A stretch of DNA of 64,000 nucleotides from an uncultured Eubacteriales bacterium (GCA_902785105.1 CACZXF010000008.1:35514-99513), one strand, 5' to 3'; counted from the stretch's first letter, positions 53,806-62,707 are shown. A program made the numbers and translations. The notes: generated from the sequence alone by a model not told the origin.

Positions 53806-53845
53806 GGGCTGTCTCCAAACGAACTGTGGGACAGCCCTGTTCCAT
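53806..53845 (+). terminator. Possible terminator after the TRAP large subunit
   Basis: GGGCTGTC (53806-53813) pairs with GACAGCCC (53830-53837), then TGTTCCATTT. The T-tract is poor. Confidence 0.4.
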
Positions 53846-53861
53846 TTATGAAGCATAGTCT

Positions 53862-53900
53862 CCTGTGGGAGCGGGCGCCGAAACGGCGCCCCTACAGGGG
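53862..53900. repeat. Single-hairpin copy of the palindromic repeat (reverse orientation)
   Basis: CCTGTGGGAGCGGGCGCCG continuing into AAACGGCGCCCCTACAGGGG: one GC hairpin with short flanks and no second hairpin. Confidence 0.75.
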
Positions 53901-53950
53901 TATGCGTTATTTCAAAGATGCGTACCTTATTATATGATTGAGGCTATTCC

Positions 53951-54822
53951 ATGGGCTACATTTACCTGCTCCTCCAGGCGCTGATATTCAGCTTTGGCGG
54001 GATATTGATCAAGACCACGGCGCACTGCTTTTCATCCTTCATGGTATCGTTCCTGCGATTCGCGCTGGGCGTGGTGTTTCTGCTGGCGTTCCAGCTGATA
54101 CGCGGGCGAAAGCCGAACATCAAACTGGCGAATAAGATGATCATATTTGGCGGCATCGCCAAGACGCTCCACTATCTGGGGGAAAACTTCGGCGTGATGC
54201 ACGGCTTTTCCTACGGCAACGTGGTGATCTGGCCGGTGCAGACCGTGGTGATACTGCTGATTTCTGTGTTCATATTGAAGGAAAAGGTCACCCGGCGGGC
54301 GGTGATCGGGGCGCTGCTGTGCGTGTCCGGCATCGTGCTGCTGACCTGGAACGGCATGCCTATCGAGAAATTCATAGGCGGACAGGGGCCGCTGCTGATG
54401 GTCTTCGTCATCGCGGGCATCGGCGCGTCGCTGTTCTCCGTGGCCCAGAAGAAGCTGCTGGATAAAATGGACACAGTGGACCTCAACACCTCTATGTTCA
54501 TCATCGGCGGCTTCTGCGCCGGGGGCGTGCTGCCCTTGACCGGCGCGCCGGTGACCGGCTGATTTGAGTTGCCCGCGGCGGTATCCATGCTGATCCTCGG
54601 CGCGATTACCGGCGTGGACTTCCTCTTACAGGCCGAAGGGCTCAAGACCGTGCCCATCTTCACCGCCACCGTGGTCCAGAGCTCCACAGTGCTGCTGGCC
54701 CTGCTCTGGGCCGCGCTGCTGTATCACGAGCAGATCACCCCATGGATCCTCGCCGGAACCGCGCTGTTTTGGTCGGCATCATCTGCGTCAATCTGAAAAG
54801 CACTGGAAGGGAAAAAAGATAA
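53951..54822 (+). pseudogene. EamA/DMT family transporter with in-frame TGA and a frameshift
   Basis: Ten-helix drug/metabolite transporter family member. Helices are clear in the first part (LLLQALIFSFGGILIKTTAH, VIGALLCVSGIVLLTWNGMP). An in-frame TGA at 54560-54562 interrupts APVTG*FELPAA; the same frame continues with VSMLILGAITGVDFLLQAEG and TVVQSSTVLLALLWAALLYH. Near 54766-54770 (CTGTTTTGG) a second lesion shifts the frame, after which the other frame reads LVGIICVNLKS to a stop at 54822. Two lesions point to a decayed gene, or to poor sequence here. A TGG to TGA change would explain the stop. No SECIS-like hairpin was apparent. Confidence 0.85.
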
Positions 54823-54837
54823 AGGGGGAGAAACCAC

Positions 54838-55338
54838 ATGATCTACGGCAATGTCAACAACGAATTCTTCGAGCAGCAGACCGCCATACTGGCAAAGCCG
54901 CTGCGGGACGCACTGCACTTCCTTAAGACCGCCGATCTGGTCAACCACGAGGCGGGCAAGTTCCCGATGGACCTGAACGGCGTCCCGGTGATCCTCCAGG
55001 TGATGGACCTGAACACCAATCCCCGTGAGAAGCTCTATCCCGAGATTCATCGCAAGTACATCGATGTCCAGTTCTGCGTCAGCGGCGGCCCGGAGAAGGC
55101 TACTTATTACGATGACGACGGCTCCAATGTGGTCCGCTCCGATGAGCTCGCCACCGAGCGCGACATACTGTTCTATGAGAACAACCCCAAAGCGCTGGAG
55201 AACAGCGTCTACGTCATCCCCGGCACCTATGCCATCTACCTGCCCTGGGATGTCCACGTCCCCGGACAGAACGCCTTCGACGATTCCCGCCCCTTCCGAA
55301 AGATCGTCATGAAGGTGCCGATGGAAGCCTGTCTGTGA
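54838..55338 (+). CDS. yiaL: YhcH/YjgK/YiaL family protein
   Basis: A 166-residue cupin-like protein (EbgC/YiaL family). Seen: MIYGNVNNEFF at the start, LEKAxD-like AKPLRDALHFL, then EIHRKYIDVQFCVSGGPEK and a C-terminal AIYLPWDVHVPGQ with the conserved histidine. Family members are metal-binding proteins tied to sialic acid or diketogulonate use; E. coli YiaL belongs to the yia operon. GGGGGAG lies 8 bases upstream. It is the last gene of the operon and is intact. Confidence 0.88.
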   Translation: MIYGNVNNEFFEQQTAILAKPLRDALHFLKTADLVNHEAGKFPMDLNGVPVILQVMDLNTNPREKLYPEIHRKYIDVQFCVSGGPEKATYYDDDGSNVVRSDELATERDILFYENNPKALENSVYVIPGTYAIYLPWDVHVPGQNAFDDSRPFRKIVMKVPMEACL

Positions 55339-55377
55339 CAGGATAAGCGTCATCTTCAAGTTTGCTTTCTCGTCGCT

Positions 55378-55436
55378 GTGCCGCGCTACAAATCAATGAT
55401 TTGTGGCGCGGCAGTCTGTCCGTTGAGGTTTTTTTA
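55378..55436 (+). terminator. Hairpin after yiaL followed by a distal T-run
   Basis: GCCGCGCTACAAATCA-ATG-ATTTGTGGCGCGGC forms a strong stem near 55380-55413. GAGGTTTTTTTATTTTT follows about 12 bases later. It could terminate the yia-like operon. The rest of the gap to 55590 has nothing I can name. Confidence 0.5.
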
Positions 55437-55592
55437 TTTTTGTATGCAACTTTTTGCCGCCGTAATCCGTCTGATAGAGGAATCCAATAATTCTGAAAGG
55501 AAAACAGAAGCTATGATTGTACTAATCCTTGTCTAAGCCGTCGCTGTCGTTCCGTTCCCGGAAAATCTGTGACAGTTTTGTGACCCGCCTCA

Positions 55593-55601
55593 TGCTATAC
55601 T
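55593..55601 (+). promoter_or_regulatory. Extended -10 promoter of the SH3 protein gene
   Basis: TGCTATACT is an extended -10; the -35 is weak. The leader contains a CTGCCG-CATAT-CGGCAG hairpin at 55625-55641. Confidence 0.5.
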
Positions 55602-55663
55602 GTTCCCGTAAACAAGAAAACCGACTGCCGCATATCGGCAGTATAAAGAAAGAAGGTAACAAT

Positions 55664-56188
55664 ATGAAGAAGATTATCGCGTTGCTTATGATTGCGGCAC
55701 TGATGCTTACCGGTGCGGCCTTCGCAAAGGGGACTTACCTGGGAACCATGACTGTTGTCAACTGTGAAAACTGGGTCACTCTGCGTGAAAGCCCCAGCAC
55801 AAGCGCTGATACCGTGATACGGGTACCCTACGGGGAGAACGTTGACTCCTACTACTACAACAGTCGTTTTACTGAGTGCTATTACAAGGGCCTCCATGGC
55901 TACATACTTTCGGATTATCTCTCTGACGGTTATTATCGCGACTACCAGCGCTATGAGTACGGCGACTCAACAGAGCAGAACACGGATTATGATAACCTCC
56001 TGGGCTCGATGCGCATCGTCAACTGCAAAAGCTGGGTGACTCTGAGGTCAAGCCCGAGCACCAAGGCATCGACGGTCACTCGAATTCCTCTGGGCGCTTA
56101 TGTCGAGGCATACAAGTACAACAGCAAGTTCTCCGAGTGCTACTACAATGGAATGCACGGATATGTGCTGAACAAGTATTTGGGATAA
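55664..56188 (+). CDS. Secreted protein with two bacterial SH3 domains
   Basis: 174 residues: a signal peptide (KKIIALLMIAALMLTGAAFA) and two SH3b repeats, each with the pattern VxNCxxWVTLRxSPST and ending in a HGYxLxxYL segment (first at about 27-85, second at about 108-170). The repeats are about 60% alike by eye. SH3b domains bind peptidoglycan or other wall polymers, so this is probably a wall-bound protein. There is no catalytic domain. ATG 55664 follows GAAGGTAAC; the long open frame upstream lacks a ribosome site. Confidence 0.85.
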   Translation: MKKIIALLMIAALMLTGAAFAKGTYLGTMTVVNCENWVTLRESPSTSADTVIRVPYGENVDSYYYNSRFTECYYKGLHGYILSDYLSDGYYRDYQRYEYGDSTEQNTDYDNLLGSMRIVNCKSWVTLRSSPSTKASTVTRIPLGAYVEAYKYNSKFSECYYNGMHGYVLNKYLG

Positions 56189-56230
56189 ATATGGCAGACC
56201 TAAGACTGGTCTGACAGGTTCTCATAGAAC

Positions 56231-56317
56231 AAAATCCTCCCTGGACGCGATTTTTTCCTGACTGTGATTTTTCAAACACAGTGGGAAGAAAGGAATCGGC
56301 GCCAAGGAGGTTTTTTA
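56231..56317. terminator. Long imperfect hairpin between convergent genes
   Basis: AAATCCTCC...GGAGGTTTTTT encloses inner pairs CGATT/AATCG and CTGTG/CACAG. T-runs occur on the plus side, so it can terminate the SH3 gene; an A-run on the left gives a T-run for the opposite strand too. Confidence 0.55.
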
Positions 56318-56356
56318 TGGTTCCGGCTTTATCAAAATAAGGGTATGCCTCACCTG

Positions 56357-57139
56357 TCAATTGTTCTTCCCGGAAGCATACCGGTATTTTTCGAAGAGAT
56401 ACCGCTTCTTCTTTTGCGTAATATCCCCGTACTCAATGGCCTCTACAGGGCAATTCTGGATGCAGGACATGCAGTGAGCACAGTTCTTCCCGTGCCAGAT
56501 GGGTTTCCCGTTGACGACTTCAATCACATTCAAAGGACACAGACGCGCGCATTTCCCGCAGCCGACGCACTTTTCGGTGGCATGGAAGTCGCCGACACCC
56601 TGCCGAACGCGAACCCACACCGGGTTGAAGGGCAGGGTAATGAGCAGCTCAAATAACCATACGTGGCGGGATTTGAGGCGCTCCCCGTTCCTGATGGCAG
56701 CGGCTATGGCCTCGATTGCCTCGGCAGAGGTTCGAATTCTCCGTTCGATCTCCGGCGTATCAAGCTCCGGATAATGGTCGTTGGCAATGTAGTTTCGGGG
56801 CATGGTGAGGTCCCCGCAGCCCATGTATCGAAGCCCCTTCTTCCGCATGATATCGCCTGCCAGTACCCCGCTGATGCCGGAATAGCCGCCGCTGGTGAAG
56901 ATGAAGAAAGCATCTTTGCTGCCGGTCAGCGGCGTTTTCCGAAGGTAATCGGCGAGAAAGCGCGGCATTTCACAGACGAATGTCGGCGCACAGATGACGA
57001 AGGGTTTTTCCGAATGGATGGGCGCGTGGTTGCCCCGCTTAATCCTGTCCAAAAGATTCAGCGTTTCATCCTCCAGAAGTGCCGCCAGCCGCTGCGCGAC
57101 AAATCGCGTATTCCCCGTAGCACTGAAAAACAGAATCAT
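56357..57139 (-). CDS. EFR1-type flavodoxin-ferredoxin fusion protein
   Basis: 260 residues. The N-terminus is a flavodoxin-like domain (ILFFSATGNTRFVAQRLA, FIFTSGGYSGISGVLAGD). Near residues 190-240 are two [4Fe-4S] ferredoxin motifs, CVGCGKCARLCP and CAHCMSCIQNCP. This is the layout of the EFR1 family, common in anaerobic Clostridia, thought to move electrons between low-potential partners. Cytosolic. The partner enzyme is not in the window. Stop is close to the SH3 gene's terminator, the two genes being convergent. Confidence 0.88.
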   Translation of the reverse strand: MILFFSATGNTRFVAQRLAALLEDETLNLLDRIKRGNHAPIHSEKPFVICAPTFVCEMPRFLADYLRKTPLTGSKDAFFIFTSGGYSGISGVLAGDIMRKKGLRYMGCGDLTMPRNYIANDHYPELDTPEIERRIRTSAEAIEAIAAAIRNGERLKSRHVWLFELLITLPFNPVWVRVRQGVGDFHATEKCVGCGKCARLCPLNVIEVVNGKPIWHGKNCAHCMSCIQNCPVEAIEYGDITQKKKRYLFEKYRYASGKNN

Positions 57140-57453
57140 TGAATCAACTCCTTATATGGTTCCTGGCAGTCGGTGACATTGGAAGGCCGGCTGCGATATT
57201 TTTAACCATACCCGTAACATGTTAAAGCATATAAATCTATTTTATCATATTTCATCACTATGGGCAACCATCATGCCGCATGGCATCAGGATACATGCAG
57301 GCGTTAAATTAATATGATAGAACAAGACAGAAATGACTTTTTCGAAGGTATTGTCAGTTTCATCCCGGTATGTGACGTCGGAATATTAACCTGGTTTGAG
57401 GAAATAGCAAGAATAATGCCTCAATCCTCACAAAAGATAACAAAATTCACACA

Positions 57454-57481
57454 TTGGAATTATAATCAAAGATGATATAAT
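57454..57481 (+). promoter_or_regulatory. Promoter of the HD-GYP receptor gene
   Basis: TTGGAA (57454-57459), a 16-base spacer, and TGATATAAT with TATAAT at 57476-57481. The leader to 57591 is about 105 bases and has a GGGAAAGTTCCC palindrome. The gap from 57140 is AT-rich and holds no gene that I can support. Confidence 0.6.
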
Positions 57482-57591
57482 ATAAAAGGTGTTATATGCT
57501 GGAGAGAATGTGGGAGGTATGTGAGGACGGACAGGTAGACATGAGGGAAAGTTCCCAATAATAACTATACTTGAAAGTTGACGGACATATT

Positions 57592-59466
57592 ATGGCAAAG
57601 CAGGAAAGAAATCACGCGCAAACGGGCATTGGAAGGCGTTTTCATCAGCTTGCGGAGCGGACACGTCAGAGCAATATGCGGTCAGCCCGGGAGCAGGCGG
57701 TATTCCTCTATTTTCTGATCGTCTTTATTCTGGTTTCTGTTTATCTGGATCGCGACAGCGCGCTGTCCATTGCCGGGGAGAGCATTCCCATGAATTCAAA
57801 CTGGACCACTGAGGCAGGCGAGGTCGTGGACCTGTATGAAATGCCCCTCGGCCGACTTGAGTTGATTGCCGATGTCAGCGGCCTCCCTGTCGATGGCAAG
57901 TCTCTGTGCCTGAAGAGCATCGACACGCTGTTCGACGTCTATGCCGGCGGGCAGCGCGTGTACAGCTATCGTCCGATCATCCCCAAACGGCTCGGGGCAT
58001 CCTATGGCATGTACGTCCATACCATACCGATCCCTGAAAAAACTGCCGCGCTGAGCCTGCGCCTGGACCCTGTCTTTCCGAATGTCCCCGCCGCGCTGGA
58101 CGATGTGGTCATCGAGAACGGCGGTCAATACATGAACGCCCTGTTCAGAAACAATCTGCTGTCCTTTGGACGCTCCACGATAATACTGTTCATCGGCCTG
58201 TTCTTTCTGACCGTCGGCATCTTTGGGAAGATACTCATGAACAGCGCCGGACTGGATTTCATCTCCCTTGGGATATTCTGCGTCCTGATCGGCTTTACTG
58301 GATTTAATGATACGCTGCTATTACAGGTGTTGACGGGGCATCCGTCGCTCATTCGGGTGATCACCTATGTCTGCCTGATCTTCATGCCCTATCCGGCGGT
58401 GTCATTCTTTGCCAGTGCCACTGGAAACAGCCGCACCTGGATGATACCGGCTTCCCTGGTGTTGAGCCTTGCCAATTTCGCCGCACAGGTGCTCATGACC
58501 CATCGCGGTATCTCCGATTACTATTACATGGTCTACCTGAGCCATGGACTCATCGTACTGGCTTTCATTGCGACGGTCTGCCTGCTTTTCCGGGCAATCC
58601 GCCAGCACACCATCCAAAAGGAGCTTCTGCGCAGCCTGATGATCGGACTGGGCGCGATGATGGCCGGCGTCACTCTGGATATTGTGCGGTATTATATTCA
58701 GCAGAGCTACGGCTCCTCCGGCTATACCCGGCTGGGTGTGCTGGTGTTTACACTGATGATGGGCGTCTACCTGTTCAGGGAGCAGACCCAGGCGCTGCGA
58801 CAGAAGCAGCGGGAGAGCTCGGTCCTGCTCAGCGAGATCACGACGGCCTTCGCCAGGGTCATCGACATGAAGGACAGCTATACCAACGGCCACTCCTCCC
58901 GCGTGGCCAGGTACACCGCGATGCTGGCCAGGGAATTGGGCTGTGACGACGAGACGGTGGAGAAGTATTATCGCATCGCACAGCTGCACGATGTGGGCAA
59001 GATCGGCGTTCCAAAGTCCGTGCTGAACAAGCCCGGCAAGCTGACTGACGAGGAGTATGAGATCATCAAATCCCACACCCAAAAGGGATATGATGTGTTG
59101 AAGGACATCAGCATCATGCCGGAATTGGCGATCGGCGCGCAGGCCCATCACGAGCGTCCCGACGGGAAAGGCTATCCCAACCATTTGAAGGGGAACGAGA
59201 TTCCCAGAGTGGCCCAGATCATCGCTGTGGCGGACTGCTTTGACGCCATGTACTCCAACCGTCCCTATCGCAGCCGCATGAATTTTGATAAGGCCGTATC
59301 CATCATCAGGGAGGTCTCCGGCACCCAACTGACCCCGGATGTGGTGGATGCCTTCCTGCGCCTGGTGGACAGGGGCGAGTTCCGCGATCCCGAGGATGAT
59401 GGCGGCGGCAGTCTTGAAAACATAGAAAACATTCGCAGCGGTTTGGAGAATTCCCCGCAGGCATAG
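57592..59466 (+). CDS. Membrane receptor with HD-GYP phosphodiesterase domain
   Basis: 624 residues. An N-terminal helix (YFLIVFILVSVYL) leads to an extracellular beta domain (about 55-190). Seven transmembrane helices follow in the manner of 7TM-DISM receptors, then a coiled linker and a full HD-GYP domain: TNGHSSRVARYTAML, AQLHDVGKIGVPKSVLNKPG, SHTQKGYDVLK, AHHERPDGKGYPNHLKG and VADCFDAMYSNRPYR. All catalytic motifs are canonical, so it should hydrolyse cyclic di-GMP or a related messenger on sensing an outside signal. I prefer ATG 57592; a TTG at 57571 has no ribosome site. The next gene starts 43 bases later. Confidence 0.9.
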   Translation: MAKQERNHAQTGIGRRFHQLAERTRQSNMRSAREQAVFLYFLIVFILVSVYLDRDSALSIAGESIPMNSNWTTEAGEVVDLYEMPLGRLELIADVSGLPVDGKSLCLKSIDTLFDVYAGGQRVYSYRPIIPKRLGASYGMYVHTIPIPEKTAALSLRLDPVFPNVPAALDDVVIENGGQYMNALFRNNLLSFGRSTIILFIGLFFLTVGIFGKILMNSAGLDFISLGIFCVLIGFTGFNDTLLLQVLTGHPSLIRVITYVCLIFMPYPAVSFFASATGNSRTWMIPASLVLSLANFAAQVLMTHRGISDYYYMVYLSHGLIVLAFIATVCLLFRAIRQHTIQKELLRSLMIGLGAMMAGVTLDIVRYYIQQSYGSSGYTRLGVLVFTLMMGVYLFREQTQALRQKQRESSVLLSEITTAFARVIDMKDSYTNGHSSRVARYTAMLARELGCDDETVEKYYRIAQLHDVGKIGVPKSVLNKPGKLTDEEYEIIKSHTQKGYDVLKDISIMPELAIGAQAHHERPDGKGYPNHLKGNEIPRVAQIIAVADCFDAMYSNRPYRSRMNFDKAVSIIREVSGTQLTPDVVDAFLRLVDRGEFRDPEDDGGGSLENIENIRSGLENSPQA

Positions 59467-59509
59467 CGCATTATCGGCCTGCTGACGATTGAGTGAGGTA
59501 TTTGAAAAG

Positions 59510-60097
59510 ATGAAAACAGATGTCATTGTGATTTCCAATAGCGGAAACAATATGGAGAAGGTATTGAACCAGGTGGACGCGCTGGCGGTCTACCAGGTGC
59601 TTTCCCCGGAGGACGCCATGCACCTCCGCCTGCTGGCGGAGGAGACCATGGCGATGATGCGGGCCATTACCGGCGAGGTCAACGGCGAATTCTGGATCCA
59701 GAATCAGGACAACGTGTACGAGCTTCACCTGAAGGTCGATACGCTGACCGATGAAAAGAAGCGCGAACAGCTCCTTTCCGCCTCCTCCAGCGGCAAAAAT
59801 GAAGCCACCCGCGGCTTTATGGGCAAGCTTCGCGCCTTTTTCCAGCCGACGGCGGACGCCCCCATGTTCACCTCCGGCTTTGCCGGCGGCGCGCCGCAGA
59901 TGTACGGCAGCTATGAGTGGTCCATGGAGGATTACCGCGAACAGCTCAGACAGCACCGCGAACAGAACGAAAGGGGAGCTCAGGAGGCCTGGGACGAGCT
60001 GGAAAAGTCGGTCGTATCCCATGTCGCAGACGATGTCAAGGTGAGCATACTGGGTCGAGTGGTGGAAATGACCATCATCAAGGCGATGACAAGGTGA
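59510..60097 (+). CDS. Degenerate HATPase/anti-sigma-like protein
   Basis: 195 residues, no membrane segment. The region LSPEDAMHLRLLAEETMAMM resembles the N-box helix of anti-sigma factor type ATPases (RsbW-like), but the glycine-rich ATP lid is not obvious. A linker with TSGFAGGAPQMYGSYEWSME and a helical tail (EQLRQHREQNERGAQEAWDE) follow. It lies directly after the HD-GYP receptor and probably works with it. Start at ATG 59510 after GAGG; an upstream in-frame TTG is less likely. Identification is tentative. Confidence 0.6.
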   Translation: MKTDVIVISNSGNNMEKVLNQVDALAVYQVLSPEDAMHLRLLAEETMAMMRAITGEVNGEFWIQNQDNVYELHLKVDTLTDEKKREQLLSASSSGKNEATRGFMGKLRAFFQPTADAPMFTSGFAGGAPQMYGSYEWSMEDYREQLRQHREQNERGAQEAWDELEKSVVSHVADDVKVSILGRVVEMTIIKAMTR

Positions 60098-60185
60098 GCC
60101 GCGGATGCGGAGAGAAAAAATGAGCGATCATCAGCCTGCTGTACGCGGCTGGTGAGATAATAATCTGGAAAGGATGATTTGAACC

Positions 60186-60623
60186 ATGACGACAAGGGAT
60201 GAGAGACTTGCAAACCTCAGCGTGAAGCTGGCAGATCTGAGCAACAAGGCGGCGCATGCTTCTGAGGAAGCGAAGGCGGCGCGTGAACTGCGCAAGGAAG
60301 TCATCAGCGATAAGATCAGCACCGCCAAGGGCAACGTGGCCGCGATGCAGGAGGATGCCCGGATTGCCGAGGAGGAGCGGAAGGGCAAGATCAGAAGCGC
60401 TCTGCTCAAGGCCCGCATGACCGTCAAAGCCAAGCATGAGGATCGCAAGGAAGCCCGTGACAAGCGTCACCTGGAGAATTTCATCGATGATGAACTCAAT
60501 TACATTCTCGATTGCTACGACACCGCCGCCTTCCTGATTGCCGATGCCGAGCTGTCGATACTGGAAGTCGCTGGTGCCATGATGGAGTATGAGGAGCGCT
60601 TCGGTGGCGAGACCCAGGAATGA
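60186..60623 (+). CDS. Small coiled-coil protein
   Basis: 145 residues, almost wholly charged helix: LANLSVKLADLSNKAAHASE, AKHEDRKEARDKRHLENFID. Predicted to form a coiled coil over residues 5-95, followed by a short helical hairpin (NYILDCYDTAAFLIADAELS). No signal peptide, catalytic motif or named family recognised. GGAAAGGA is upstream. Its position behind the receptor and the ATPase-like gene suggests a third member of the same unit, though an 88-base gap separates them. Confidence 0.65.
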   Translation: MTTRDERLANLSVKLADLSNKAAHASEEAKAARELRKEVISDKISTAKGNVAAMQEDARIAEEERKGKIRSALLKARMTVKAKHEDRKEARDKRHLENFIDDELNYILDCYDTAAFLIADAELSILEVAGAMMEYEERFGGETQE

Positions 60624-60714
60624 CCTAAAAGCTTTGCCAGGTGAACAGACAGCGATCGGTATTGATTGGCAATATCAGGATTGTACCCTGATTTTACATC
60701 TCAGTGTCACACAT

Positions 60715-61068
60715 AAACAGGGATTTGGCGGGCTGTGCCCGCACCCCGATTGCTGCCGCGCATAGGTACCGGTCTTTGGGGGCCATAGGTCCGAGCCCCC
60801 AAAGACCTTCGATACGTTTCTATTATTTCCCCGTTCGAGGTTCCGACTTTTTGCCCCATAAATCCGAGAGCAAAAAGTCTGCGTTTTGGGGCTACAACGC
60901 AGTTTTTGAGGTCGTGCTTTTTGACCTCAAAAACGTCGCCTGCCGCTAAGGTAATAATAGAAACGTACCGAAGGTTCTGGGGGGCTCGAATCTATGGCCC
61001 CCCAGAACCGGGGCTCCTCCGCGGCAGCAATTGCCCGTGGGTGCAACCCACAAATTCCAATTTGTCAT
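60715..61068. repeat. Large nested inverted repeat element (about 350 bases)
   Basis: Outer arms AACAGGGATTTGGCGGGCTG and the complement-like CAACCCACAAATTCCAATTT, then GATTGCTGCCGCG and CGCGGCAGCAATTG. Inside are GGTCTTTGGGGGCCATAGG / GAGCCCCCAAAGACC, CTTTTTGCCCC... / AGCAAAAAGTCTG, TTTTGAGGTC/GACCTCAAAA and TTCTGGGGGGC / GCCCCCCAGAAC. Folded, it would form a cloverleaf-like structure. No protein or transposase. It ends 35 bases before the cardiolipin synthase start. Confidence 0.75.
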
Positions 61069-61103
61069 ATGTCTGAACGTACAAGCCAGAACGGAGGATG
61101 GAT

Positions 61104-62666
61104 ATGAGCGATGTCTACAGACTGGCAAAACCGAGAAAGAAGGGGCTGATCTCCCTTGTGTTCAGCCGCTTTTTTGTGATTGTTGTGCTTTTGCTGGTGC
61201 AGATACTGATAGTGATCAGCTTTTATTCCTGGCTGAAGGATATGATGCCCTATTTTTCGGCAATCACCGTGGCGTTTACCATTGGCGGGGTGATCTACCT
61301 GTTCAACTGCGACATGGATTCCTCTGCCAAGCTGACGTGGATGTTCGTCATCTCCCTCCTCCCGATCACCGGCGCGGCGCTGCTGGTATTTACGCAGACC
61401 AACCTGGGCCATCGGACGATTCAGCGCCGGGTGGCGGAGCTGACGGAACAAACTGCCCATGCCATTCCACAGTCTCCGGAAGTGCTGGAAAAGCTGGCGG
61501 ATGATCCCGCGGCGACGGATGATCTGGTGACCTTCATGAACCGAAGCGGCTGTTTTCCCGTATTTGAAAACACCGAAGTCACCTATTTCCCGCTGGGCGA
61601 GGATAAGTTCGAGGCGATGCTGGAGGAACTGCGCAAGGCCGAGAAATACATCTTCATGGAGTATTTCATCATCGACGAGGGCTACATGTGGGGCAGCATC
61701 CTTCAAATCCTGGAGGAGAAGGCGAAGGCCGGCGTGGATGTTCGCGTGATGTATGACGGCATGCTGGAAATCTCCACGCTTCCCCCGGATTACTGTCAGC
61801 TTCTTCAGGAGCATGGCATCCAAGCGAAGGCCTTTGCCCCGATCCGGCCCATCGTTTCCTCCCATTACAATTATCGCGATCATCGTAAGATACTGGTGAT
61901 CGATGGAAAGGTGGCCTTCAACGGCGGCGTCAATCTGGCGGATGAATACATCAACCGCCGGGAGCGCTTCGGCCACTGGAAGGACACGGCGGTCATGTTG
62001 AAGGGCGATGCCGCCCGCAGCTTTGCCCTGATGTTTTTGCAGATGTGGAACATTACCGAAAGGGAGCCCCGTTTCGACCCCTGGATTGAAGACACCCACT
62101 ATGTCCCGGAGCATCCTTCCGGCTTTGTGATCCCCTTCGGAGATTGCCCTCTGGATGAGGACAAGGTGGGCCGGGCGGTGTACATGGATATCCTCAATCG
62201 GGCGAGAAGCTATGTGCACATCATGACGCCTTACCTGATTCTGGATGGCGAGCTGGAGACCGCCATCACCTACGCGGCACAGCGCGGCGTCGATGTCAAG
62301 CTGATCCTGCCGGGCATTCCTGATAAGAAGCTTGCCTATGCGCTGGCCAAGTCCCATTACCGGCGGCTGGTCCACGCGGGCGTCAAAATCTATGAGTATA
62401 CCCCTGGCTTTGTCCATGCCAAGGTGTTTGTCAGTGACGACGTGAAGGCGGTCGTGGGAACCATCAATCTGGATTACCGCAGCCTGTATCACCATTTCGA
62501 GTGCGGAACCTATATTTACAAATCGGATTGTATCCCCGATATCGAACAAGATTTCCAAAACACGCTGTCCAGATGCCGCCAAGTCACGCCCAAGACCATC
62601 AAAAATGAGACGCTTTATTACAAGATCACGGGCAACCTGATAAAATTCATTGCCCCGCTCATGTAA
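61104..62666 (+). CDS. cls: Cardiolipin synthase (phospholipase D superfamily)
   Basis: 520 residues. Two N-terminal membrane helices (VFSRFFVIVVLLLVQILIVI and a second near 50-66) anchor a cytosolic-face enzyme with two HKD motifs: H260-R-K262 with D267 (DHRKILVIDG), and H438-A-K440 with D445 (FVHAKVFVSDD). Both are complete. It joins two phosphatidylglycerols to make cardiolipin. ATG 61104 is 6 bases after CGGAGG; ATG 61098 overlaps that site and is less likely. Apparently monocistronic. Confidence 0.95.
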   Translation: MSDVYRLAKPRKKGLISLVFSRFFVIVVLLLVQILIVISFYSWLKDMMPYFSAITVAFTIGGVIYLFNCDMDSSAKLTWMFVISLLPITGAALLVFTQTNLGHRTIQRRVAELTEQTAHAIPQSPEVLEKLADDPAATDDLVTFMNRSGCFPVFENTEVTYFPLGEDKFEAMLEELRKAEKYIFMEYFIIDEGYMWGSILQILEEKAKAGVDVRVMYDGMLEISTLPPDYCQLLQEHGIQAKAFAPIRPIVSSHYNYRDHRKILVIDGKVAFNGGVNLADEYINRRERFGHWKDTAVMLKGDAARSFALMFLQMWNITEREPRFDPWIEDTHYVPEHPSGFVIPFGDCPLDEDKVGRAVYMDILNRARSYVHIMTPYLILDGELETAITYAAQRGVDVKLILPGIPDKKLAYALAKSHYRRLVHAGVKIYEYTPGFVHAKVFVSDDVKAVVGTINLDYRSLYHHFECGTYIYKSDCIPDIEQDFQNTLSRCRQVTPKTIKNETLYYKITGNLIKFIAPLM

Positions 62667-62707
62667 TAGTGTAATGGTATGCAGGGCGGATATTGAGCGC
62701 TTACGAC

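Noticed and set aside
54560-54562. TGA in the EamA gene as a selenocysteine codon
   Set aside because: No selenocysteine-insertion hairpin was apparent just after it, the family has no selenoprotein members that I know, and a second frameshift lies downstream in the same gene.
60704-60949. 81-codon frame inside the large inverted repeat
   Set aside because: It translates palindromic repeat sequence and has no ribosome site.
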